Origin: DATAWZ01 sp036266975
Lineage (GTDB): Bacteria; Actinomycetota; Thermoleophilia; Solirubrobacterales; Solirubrobacteraceae
DNA length: 40,593 bases
NCBI GenBank assembly: GCA_036266975.1
Contig: DATAWZ010000028.1
Coordinates: 1 to 40,593, forward strand
Reading direction: 5' to 3'
This document shows positions 23,316 through 29,900 of the stretch, piece by piece. Position 1 is the first letter of the stretch. Each line of letters begins with the position of its first letter. The translations under genes were made by a program, and so were the position numbers. The notes beneath the pieces are model-generated. The model did not search any database. It saw only the letters and a list, made by a program, of their open reading frames with translations, and had not been told where the DNA came from.

Positions 23316-24077
23316 TCACTCCCTTGAGCGCGGCCGGGCCCGCGCCGGCACCCCCGCGAGCCGCGAGCCGGGCGGGTGTTCGCCGCCGACGACGACCGCG
23401 CCGGCGCCGACCACGGTGCCGGCGCCGAGCGTGGTGCCGCACAGGATCACCGAGCTCGCGCCGACGAGCACGCCGTCGGCCAGCTCGATCGGGGCGGCGC
23501 GCACCCGGGCCTCCCAGACCGAGCCGCCGCTGCCGTCGACCTCGTGGTCGGTGTCGATCAGGCTCGTACGCTCGCCGACCGCGACGTGGGCGCCGATGCT
23601 CACGCGCTCGTCGGCGTGGACGATCGCCCCCACCGAGAGGATCGTGCGCTCGCCGACGCTGATCAGTCCGCGGGACTTCAGCTGGGCGCCGTCACGGATC
23701 TGCGCCTCGGGGCCGACGCGGATCGCCCCGCCGTGCAGTTGCAGACGGCACCAGGCCCCCAGCCAGGTGTCGCGGCCGAGCTCGAGCACGCTGTCCCCCC
23801 CGGCGGTCACCTCGAGGATCAGCTCGCGCCCGAGCGAGGCGCCCGGGGCGAGGCGCAGGGTCAGGCTGCCCGGGCGCGGCCCGCGCAGCGGCACCTCCAC
23901 GCGCGGCGGGCTCACGAAGCGTCCGCCGTCGGGGCAGTCGAGGATCAACCGCGAGCCGTTGCGCCGCAAGCGCAGGTCGAGCCGCCGCGCCCACACGGCA
24001 AAGCGCGCGCGTTCGGCGCGGCGGCGCAGTGTGCGCACCGCCGTCCGCGTCGCGCCGGCGGTGTCGAGCTCAGCCAC
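23316..24077 (-). CDS. Left-handed beta-helix (hexapeptide repeat) acyltransferase-like protein
   Basis: Protein of 253 residues. Residues 1-115 form a basic helix and beta-rich region. From about 120 the [LIV]GxxxxI-type hexapeptide repeats build a left-handed beta-helix: IRVGPEAQIRDGAQL, ISVGERTILSVGAIV, VSIGAHVAVGERTSLIDTDHEVD, GVLVGASSVILCGTTLGAGTVVGAGAVV, ending SRLAGVPARA. The IDTDHEVD loop with its His is typical of the maltose/galactoside O-acetyltransferase group, so acyl-CoA-dependent acetylation of a hydroxyl is likely; the acceptor is unknown. The GTG at 24077 lies inside the end of the MoaD-like gene (8-bp overlap), so it is translated with it. Confidence 0.8.
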   Translation of the reverse strand: MAELDTAGATRTAVRTLRRRAERARFAVWARRLDLRLRRNGSRLILDCPDGGRFVSPPRVEVPLRGPRPGSLTLRLAPGASLGRELILEVTAGGDSVLELGRDTWLGAWCRLQLHGGAIRVGPEAQIRDGAQLKSRGLISVGERTILSVGAIVHADERVSIGAHVAVGERTSLIDTDHEVDGSGGSVWEARVRAAPIELADGVLVGASSVILCGTTLGAGTVVGAGAVVVGGEHPPGSRLAGVPARARPRSRE

Positions 24078-24345
24078 CCGCGACGGCGGGGAGGATCGTG
24101 ACCTCCTGGCCGTCGGCCACCGGGGTCTCGAGCCCGTCCAGGAAGCGGATGTCCTCGCCGGCGACGTACACGTTCACGAACCGGCGCAGGCTTCCGTCCT
24201 CGCCGGCGATCCGTTCGCGCAGCTCGCCGAACTGCGCGAACAGGCCGTCGAGCACCTCGGCCACCGTGCCCGGCTCGACCTGCGCCTCGCTGATGCCGCC
24301 AGCGGCCGACCGCAGCTGGGTGGGGATCTTGACCGTGACCGACAT
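24070..24345 (-). CDS. MoaD/ThiS-family sulfur-carrier protein
   Basis: Protein of 91 residues with a ubiquitin-like beta-grasp fold. It begins VTVKIPTQLRS; the middle has VAEVLDGLFAQFGELRERI; then FVNVYVAGEDIRFLDGLETPV. It ends VTILPAVAGG, with the C-terminal Gly-Gly that is adenylated and turned into a thiocarboxylate in MoaD, ThiS and CysO. The D-GLETPV--G-EVTILPAVAGG end is closer to the CysO/amino-acid-biosynthesis type than to moa operon MoaD, in my judgement. It shares one base with the thrC-like stop (TGATG), so the two are made together. No moaE, thiG or cysM lies nearby. It is the likely sulfur donor partner of the enzyme upstream. Confidence 0.87.
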   Translation of the reverse strand: MSVTVKIPTQLRSAAGGISEAQVEPGTVAEVLDGLFAQFGELRERIAGEDGSLRRFVNVYVAGEDIRFLDGLETPVADGQEVTILPAVAGG

Positions 24346-25601
24346 CAGTTGGCCACCGGCGCGCGCAGCGCCCGCGCCTCGAACTCGTCGACGGTCGGGG
24401 CGATCACGCTGGTCTCGAACAGACCGCGGACCGCGTCCAGGGTCTTCAGCCCCTCGCCGGTGATCACGAGCACGACGCGCTCGTCGGCGCTGATCGCGCC
24501 GCGCTGGGCGAGCTTGGCGAGCACCGCGGTCGTCACCCCGCCGGCGGTCTCGGTGAAGATCCCCGTCGTCCGGGCGAGCAGCGCGATGCCCTCGCGGATC
24601 TCCTCGTCGGTGACCGACTCGATCGAGCCCCCGCTCCGGCGCGCGAGGTCGAGCGCGTAGGGGCCGTCGGCCGGGTTGCCGATGGCCAGCGACTTGGCGA
24701 TCGTGTCCGGGCGCACCGGGCGGCACACGTCTGCGCCGTCGGCGTAGGCGGTGGCGACCGGCGAGCAGCCGACGGCCTGCGCGCCGTGCATCGCCGGCGG
24801 GTCGCCCTCGACCAAGCCGAGGTCGAGCCACTCCTGGAAGCCCTTGCCGATCTTGGTGTAGAGCGAGCCCGAGGCGATTGGCACCACGCAGCGGTCGGGC
24901 AACTTCCAGCCCAGCTGCTCGGCGATCTCGTAGGCCACGGTCTTGGAGCCCTCGGCGTAGTAGGGCCGCAGGTTGACGTTGACGAACGCCCAGTCGTGGT
25001 CGGCCGAGAGCTCGGTGCACAGCCGGTTGACGTCGTCGTAGTTGCCCTTGACCGCGACCAGGCGGGTGCCGTAGACGCCGGTCGCGAGGACCTTCTGCTC
25101 CTCCAGGTCGGAGGGGATGAACACGTAGGACTCCATCCCCAGCGCCGCGCCGTGCGCGGCGACCGACTGCGCCAAGTTGCCCGTCGAGGCGCACGCGAGT
25201 ACCTGGAAGCCGAGCTCGCGCGCGCGCGCTGCGGCGACCGAGACCACCCGGTCCTTGAACGAGTGCGTGGGGTTGGCGGCGTCGTTCTTGACCCACACCT
25301 CCCCCAGGCCGAGCTCGGCGGCGAGCCGGTCGGCGCGCTGTAGCGGCGTGCCGCCCGCCGGGAGCCCCGACGGCGCGCCGCTCGCCCCGCGCGGGGCGCC
25401 GTTCACGAGCGGCAGGAAGTCGCTGTATCGCCAGATCGTCGGCGGGCCGCTCTGAATCCGGCGACGCAGCTCGGCCACGTCCACCGGTCCGCGCCGCTCG
25501 TAGCCCACCTCGAGCGGTCCGAAGCAGCGCTCACAGACGTACAGCGCCTCGAGGGGGTACTCCGCTCCGCATTCCCTGCACTTGAGTTTCTCTGCCGTCA
25601 T
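24345..25601 (-). CDS. thrC: PLP enzyme annotated as threonine synthase, with zinc ribbon; SAM-riboswitch controlled
   Basis: Protein of 418 residues. The N-terminal zinc ribbon has Cys 8, 11, 23 and 26. The fold-type II PLP domain has NPTHSFKDR with the Schiff-base Lys at about 116, ACASTGNLAQSVAAH, NVNLRPYYAEGSKT, SLAIGNPADGPYAL and ITGEGLKTLDAV. Standard threonine synthase converts O-phosphohomoserine to threonine. Two things are odd for that role: a SAM-I riboswitch in the leader, and translational coupling to a MoaD/ThiS sulfur carrier. From memory, streptomycetes carry a second threonine-synthase-like gene next to a MoaD-like gene. An O-phosphohomoserine sulfhydrylase is an alternative. 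The ATG at 25601 has GGAGG nine bases upstream. Confidence 0.85.
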   Translation of the reverse strand: MTAEKLKCRECGAEYPLEALYVCERCFGPLEVGYERRGPVDVAELRRRIQSGPPTIWRYSDFLPLVNGAPRGASGAPSGLPAGGTPLQRADRLAAELGLGEVWVKNDAANPTHSFKDRVVSVAAARARELGFQVLACASTGNLAQSVAAHGAALGMESYVFIPSDLEEQKVLATGVYGTRLVAVKGNYDDVNRLCTELSADHDWAFVNVNLRPYYAEGSKTVAYEIAEQLGWKLPDRCVVPIASGSLYTKIGKGFQEWLDLGLVEGDPPAMHGAQAVGCSPVATAYADGADVCRPVRPDTIAKSLAIGNPADGPYALDLARRSGGSIESVTDEEIREGIALLARTTGIFTETAGGVTTAVLAKLAQRGAISADERVVLVITGEGLKTLDAVRGLFETSVIAPTVDEFEARALRAPVAN

Positions 25602-25658
25602 CTCTTCACACCTCCGCCGGGCTGTGGCGAAGATTCATCGAGGCGACGAGACTCCCAC

Positions 25659-25770
25659 CACATCTCCCAGGCTTACGTTGGAGCCTGATGGAATTGGCAC
25701 CGTTTCTCGCGGTCGGGCGAGATGGTTGCCGGGGCTTCGTCGGGCCAGTCCCTCCACCCCTCTGGATGCG
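25659..25770 (-). promoter_or_regulatory. SAM-I (S-box) riboswitch in the thrC-like leader
   Basis: Minus-strand RNA shows the whole S-box core. P1 CGCAUC/GAUGUG (25770-25765 with 25664-25659), then AGAGGGGUGGAGGGA, then the UGGCCC...GAA..CCCCGGCAACC P2/kink-turn region. P3 is UCUCGC/GCGAGA, followed by GGUGCCAAUUCC, and P4 is CAGGCU/AGCCUG. The presence of P4 points to SAM-I rather than SAM-IV. No U-rich terminator follows in the 57 bases to the thrC-like ATG, so SAM probably blocks ribosome access to GGAGG. Confidence 0.93.
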
Positions 25771-25789
25771 TCCAGCTATGTGGCACGGC

Positions 25790-25795
25790 AGTATA
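25790..25795 (-). promoter_or_regulatory. -10 box of the riboswitch transcript
   Basis: TATACT on the minus strand places the start near 25783, about 13 bases before riboswitch stem P1. The -35 (TTTCGG at 17-bp spacing) is weak. Confidence 0.6.
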
Positions 25796-25858
25796 TCCGA
25801 CCGCCGAGCGCCCCGAAACGCCGGTAACCGCTCCCGCCGGCTGGGGTAGCCGCCTGCG

Positions 25859-26842
25859 ATGAGCGCCTCCGCCAGCGAGCCGGCCTCCACGAGCGCCATC
25901 GCCGCCCCGGAGGAGTCCGAGACCAAGCGGCGACTGCTGATCATCGTCAACCCGTACGCCTCGACGGTCTCCGACCGCCTGCGTCACCTGGTGGTCTACG
26001 CGTTGCAGGCGCGCTACGAGGTCGACGCGGTCGACACCGAGGCCCGCGGCCACGCCACCGAGCTCTGCCGGGACGCCGCGCGCGAGGGCTACGACGTCGT
26101 CGTCGCCTTCGGCGGCGACGGGACGGTCAACGAGGCGGCCAATGGCCTGCTCGGCTCGACCGTCCCGCTGACCGCGCTGCCGGGCGGGTCGGCCAACGTC
26201 TTCGCCAAGCTCCTGGGGATCCCCGGTGAGATCGTCGACGCGACCGAGCACCTGCTCGCGATCGCCGACGACTGGCGGCCGCGCACGATCGACGTGGGCA
26301 CGGTCAACGGGCGCCTGTTCACCTTCGCGTCGGGCCTGGGAATCGACGCGAGCGTGGTCGAGCGGGTCGACGCCCGTCCGCGGCTGAAGTCGCGCTTCGG
26401 TCCGTGGTGGTTCACCTACGCGGCACTCTCGACCTTCCCGCGCCGCTACCTGCTGCACCCCCCGCGAATGACCGTGCAGGTCGGCGGTCGCGAGCTGCAG
26501 GGGGTCACCGCGATCATCCAGAACGCGCACCCGTTCACCTACTTCAACTCGCGTCCGATCGAGATCGCCGAGGGCGCCGAGCTCGACGGGGGAACGCTCG
26601 CCGGCGCCGTGCTGCACCGCGCGAGCGCGATCGACATGCCCTCGATCACGCTACGCGCGTTCTCCGCCCGGTTGCGTGTCCTGCGCCACCGGCGCGTCAG
26701 CGGCTTTCAGGACGCGACCGAGCTGCTCGTGCGCAGCGCCGACGGGCGCCCGCTGCCCCTGCAGGTCGACGGTGACTTCCTGGGCGAGGTGCTCCAGGCC
26801 CGCTACGGCATCCGCCCCGGCGCCCTGACCGTCGTCGCCTAG
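25859..26842 (+). CDS. Diacylglycerol/lipid kinase family protein (YegS/BmrU/DgkB-like)
   Basis: ATP-dependent lipid kinase fold; members phosphorylate diacylglycerol or related lipids at the membrane. The protein is 327 residues. After a Ser/Ala/Glu-rich N-terminus of 24 residues come LLIIVNPYAS, VVVAFGGDGTVNEAANGL (nucleotide-binding GGDGT near residue 85), LTALPGGSANVFAKLLGIP and FASGLGIDASVVERV, all diagnostic. The C-terminal beta-domain ends LPLQVDGDFLGEV. The ATG at 25859 is the first in frame. It is divergent from the thrC riboswitch promoter over about 60 bp, and convergent with the carbonic anhydrase gene through a strong terminator. Substrate unknown. Confidence 0.87.
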   Translation: MSASASEPASTSAIAAPEESETKRRLLIIVNPYASTVSDRLRHLVVYALQARYEVDAVDTEARGHATELCRDAAREGYDVVVAFGGDGTVNEAANGLLGSTVPLTALPGGSANVFAKLLGIPGEIVDATEHLLAIADDWRPRTIDVGTVNGRLFTFASGLGIDASVVERVDARPRLKSRFGPWWFTYAALSTFPRRYLLHPPRMTVQVGGRELQGVTAIIQNAHPFTYFNSRPIEIAEGAELDGGTLAGAVLHRASAIDMPSITLRAFSARLRVLRHRRVSGFQDATELLVRSADGRPLPLQVDGDFLGEVLQARYGIRPGALTVVA

Positions 26843-26907
26843 TGGTGCCTCCGGTAAATCCGGTCGTCGATTCGCGAGCGAAAATCGAGCATGGCCAGGA
26901 CGCAGGG

Positions 26908-26934
26908 AGCCGGAACAGCAGCGCTGTTCCGGCT
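26908..26934. terminator. Bidirectional terminator between the lipid kinase and carbonic anhydrase genes
   Basis: AGCCGGAACAGC and GCTGTTCCGGCT form a perfect 12-bp stem around a 3-base loop, placed between two convergent genes (stops at 26842 and 27000). The remainder of 26843-26999 holds a weaker CGATT/AATCG hairpin and no gene. Confidence 0.85.
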
Positions 26935-26999
26935 TCCGAGGACGCCGCCAGGCGAAGATTTGCAGCCGCGAAGCGGGAGCGGATCTACAGGAGGTGCCA

Positions 27000-27524
27000 C
27001 TAGATCGCCACGATGCCGGCGCGATGCCGGCGGGCGAGCTCCCGGTAGGCCGGCGGGTTCATGCGAACCCACATCTCCGAGGGGGTGCCGGCGATCGGCC
27101 CCTTCACCACCGCGGGCACGCCGGCGGCGAGCACCCCGTCGGGGATCTGATCACCGGCCTTGACCAGCGCCCCGGCGGCGATCAGCGACCCGGCGCCGAT
27201 CCGCGCGCCGTCGAGGACCGTCGCCCCGTTGGCCACCAGCGCCTCGGCCCCGAGGACCGCGCCGTGCACCACGCACAGATGCGCGACCGTCGCGCCCGGA
27301 CCGATCTCCACCGCCATCTCGGGCGCCGCGTGCAGGACCGATCCGTCCTGGACGTTGGCGCCGGCACGGATCACGATCGGCGCGAAGTCGCCGCGCAGGA
27401 TGGCGCCGTACCAGACCGACGCCTCGGCCTCGACGGTGACGTCGCCGATGATCGTCGCGGTGGGAGCGATGAACGCGCTGGGGTCGATCGTGGGACGAGT
27501 TCGCTCGAACTCGAACAGCGGCAC
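27000..27524 (-). CDS. Gamma-carbonic anhydrase-like protein
   Basis: Left-handed beta-helix trimer family; some members hydrate CO2, others are acyl-transferases or unknown. The protein is 174 residues. SVWYGAILRGDFAPIVIRAGANVQDGSVLH is the conserved first turn, with the metal His at its end; VAHLCVVHGAVLG supplies the other two His ligands, so the zinc site is complete. The helix ends VPAVVKGPI. The GTG at 27524 starts MPLFEFERTRPTID, three bases after the rel stop, so it is the last gene of the secDF-recJ-rel unit. The three His support a metal enzyme, but activity is not certain in this subfamily. Confidence 0.85.
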   Translation of the reverse strand: MPLFEFERTRPTIDPSAFIAPTATIIGDVTVEAEASVWYGAILRGDFAPIVIRAGANVQDGSVLHAAPEMAVEIGPGATVAHLCVVHGAVLGAEALVANGATVLDGARIGAGSLIAAGALVKAGDQIPDGVLAAGVPAVVKGPIAGTPSEMWVRMNPPAYRELARRHRAGIVAI

Positions 27525-27527
27525 CGC

Positions 27528-29900
27528 TCAGCCGCCGCCCGGCGTGACGCGATAGGCGTCGAAGACCGACTCGATGTTGCGCAGGCGCGAGATCGCCGTC
27601 TTGAGGGTGTGGGTGTCGGTGACCTCGACGACGAAGCGGTTCTTCACCATCGGCGGGTTGGCGATGCAGCGCGCCTCGGAGATGTTGATCCCCGCCTCCG
27701 AGAAGGTGCGCGAGAGGTCCTCGAGCAGGCGATGGCGGTCCCAGGCGTCGATCTGCAGCTCGACCTTGAACGCCGTCGTCTGGTCGCCCTCCCAGGAGAC
27801 CTGCGTGAAGCGCTCGGGGTCCTTGCGCAGCGCCACGGCGTTGGGACAGTCCTCGCGGTGGATGGTGATGCCGCGACCGAGCGAGATGTAGCCCACGATC
27901 GGGTCGCCGGGCACGGGGCGACAGCACTTGGCCAGGCGCACGAGGACGTCCTGAACGCCCTCCACGCGGATCCCGAACGAGCTCGAGGAGCTGTCGGGCT
28001 GGCGGCCGGTGTGCCGCCCGACGAGCAGGTCCTGCGCCGCGGTGGTGCCATCGGCCGGCTCGCCCTCCTTGAGGCGGCGCAGCAGCTTCTGGACGACGAC
28101 GCGCGGGGAGATCTTCGCGCCGCCGAGGGCGATGTAGAAGTCGTCGGCCTTGCGGAAGCCCATCTCGCGGATCACGTCGGCGAGCAGCGCCGAGCCGGTG
28201 ATCTTCTGGGCGGGCAGCCCCTGCTTCTTGAGGTGCTCCTGGAGCAGGTCGCGGCCGGTGTGCTCGGTGTCCTGGCGAGACTCGGCCTTGAACCACGCCT
28301 TGATCTTGTTGCGCGCACGGGTCGTCTTCACCACCGCGAGCCAGTCGCGCGAGGGGCCGCGCTCGCGCTTGGCGGTGAGCACCTCGACGATGTCGCCCGA
28401 CTTCAACGTGTAGTGCAGCGGGACGATCTTTCCGTTCACGCGCGCGCCGACGCAGCGGTGGCCGATCTCGGTGTGGACCTCGTAGGCGAAGTCCAGCGGC
28501 GTGGCGCCGGCGGCGAGCGCCTTGACCTCGCCCTTGGGCGTGAAGACGTAGACCTCGTCCTCGAAGAGGTCGATCTTCAGCGACTCCATGAACTCCTGGG
28601 GGTCCGATGCCTCCTGCTGCCAGTCGAGCATCGAGCGCAGCCACTGCATCTTGGCGTCGTCGGAATCCGGCCCGTCCGCGCCAGCCTCATCCTTGTTGTG
28701 CTTGTACATCCAGTGGGAGGCGACGCCGTACTCGGCCATGCCGTGCATCTCGTGGGTGCGGATCTGGATCTCCAGCGGCCGTCCCTCGGGCCCGATCACC
28801 GTCGTGTGCAGCGACTGATACATGTTGAACTTGGGCATCGCGATGAAGTCCTTGAAGCGGCCCGGCAGCGGCTTCCACAGCGAGTGGATCACGCCCACGG
28901 CCCCGTAGCAGTCCTTCACCGAGTCGACGATGACCCGCATCGCGGTCAGGTCGTAGATCTCGTTGAACTCGCGGCCCCTCTTGGTCATCTTCGAGTAGAT
29001 CGAGTAGAAGTGCTTGGCGCGCCCGGCGATCTGCGCGTCGATGCCGAGCGCCTCCAGCTCGCGCAGCAGGTACTCGCCGGCCTGGGTGACGTAGCGCTCG
29101 CGCTCCTCGCGCTGCTGGTTGACCAGCCCCTTGATCTCCTGGTACTTACGCGGGTGCAGCGTGCTGAAGGCAAGGTCCTCCAGCTCCCACTTGATCGCGT
29201 GAATGCCCAGGCGGTGCGCGATCGGCGCGTAGATCTCCAGGGTCTCCTTGGCCTTGTCGATCTGCTTCTGCTTGGGCATCGCGTCGATCGTGCGCATGTT
29301 GTGCAGCCGATCGGCGAGCTTGATGAGGATGACGCGCACATCGCTCGCCATCGCCACCATCATCTTGCGGTAGTTCTCGGCCTGCGCCTCGTCGCGGCTC
29401 TGGAAGGTGATCCCGGTGAGCTTGGTCACCCCGTCGACGATCCCGGCGATCTTCTCGCCGAAGCGCGCGGAGACCTCGTCCAGTGAGGCCGAGGTGTCCT
29501 CGACGGTGTCGTGCAGCAGCGCGGCGCACAGCGTGTCGGTGTCCAGGCGCATGCCCGCGCAGATGCGCGCGACTCCGACCGGGTGCACGATGAAGTCCTC
29601 ACCGGACTTGCGGCGCTGGGCGGCGTGGTGCTCGCAGGCGAACAGGAACGCGTCCTGCACCCGCTCACGGTCGATCGGCACCGCCGCGTCGGCGGCGTGC
29701 TCGCTGACGATCGCGAACAGGTCCGAGAGCAGCCGGCGCTCGAACTCGGTCAGCTGGCCCGACGGGGGGCCGCCGTTCGTGCGCGCCCCATCGGACGCGC
29801 GGCTGGGCGGCCGGGCCGGCGGGCTGGCCTTCGCCCCGGCGACGCCGGTCCCAGCGGCGCCGGCCTCGCGGCGGCGGCCCCCCATCCGGGGCGCGCTCAT
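27528..29900 (-). CDS. rel: Bifunctional (p)ppGpp synthetase/hydrolase
   Basis: Controls the stringent response. The protein is 790 residues, as for actinobacterial Rel. A disordered basic Ala/Gly/Pro stretch covers 1-50. The HD hydrolase domain (about 55-200) has HPVGVARI, LLHDTVEDT and KLADRLHNMRT. The synthetase domain (about 230-390) has DLTAMRVIV and GRFKDFIAMPKFNMYQSLHT; the RFKD (RxKD) motif marks bifunctional enzymes. TGS follows (VYVFTPKGEVKALAAGATPLDFAY), then the helical/zinc-finger region (LAKCCRPVPGDPIVGY) and a C-terminal ACT domain. The ATG at 29900 overlaps the recJ stop as ATGA; the longer reading to 30059 would lie within recJ. Confidence 0.95.
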   Translation of the reverse strand: MSAPRMGGRRREAGAAGTGVAGAKASPPARPPSRASDGARTNGGPPSGQLTEFERRLLSDLFAIVSEHAADAAVPIDRERVQDAFLFACEHHAAQRRKSGEDFIVHPVGVARICAGMRLDTDTLCAALLHDTVEDTSASLDEVSARFGEKIAGIVDGVTKLTGITFQSRDEAQAENYRKMMVAMASDVRVILIKLADRLHNMRTIDAMPKQKQIDKAKETLEIYAPIAHRLGIHAIKWELEDLAFSTLHPRKYQEIKGLVNQQREERERYVTQAGEYLLRELEALGIDAQIAGRAKHFYSIYSKMTKRGREFNEIYDLTAMRVIVDSVKDCYGAVGVIHSLWKPLPGRFKDFIAMPKFNMYQSLHTTVIGPEGRPLEIQIRTHEMHGMAEYGVASHWMYKHNKDEAGADGPDSDDAKMQWLRSMLDWQQEASDPQEFMESLKIDLFEDEVYVFTPKGEVKALAAGATPLDFAYEVHTEIGHRCVGARVNGKIVPLHYTLKSGDIVEVLTAKRERGPSRDWLAVVKTTRARNKIKAWFKAESRQDTEHTGRDLLQEHLKKQGLPAQKITGSALLADVIREMGFRKADDFYIALGGAKISPRVVVQKLLRRLKEGEPADGTTAAQDLLVGRHTGRQPDSSSSSFGIRVEGVQDVLVRLAKCCRPVPGDPIVGYISLGRGITIHREDCPNAVALRKDPERFTQVSWEGDQTTAFKVELQIDAWDRHRLLEDLSRTFSEAGINISEARCIANPPMVKNRFVVEVTDTHTLKTAISRLRNIESVFDAYRVTPGGG

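Noticed and set aside
25659..25770. SAM-IV rather than SAM-I class
   Set aside because: A clear P4 hairpin (CAGGCU/AGCCUG) and the standard S-box P3 are present, which fits SAM-I.
26994..29486. 830-codon plus-strand open frame opposite rel
   Set aside because: Arg/Asp/Val/Leu-rich shadow typical of GC-rich antisense frames; the minus strand shows all Rel motifs.
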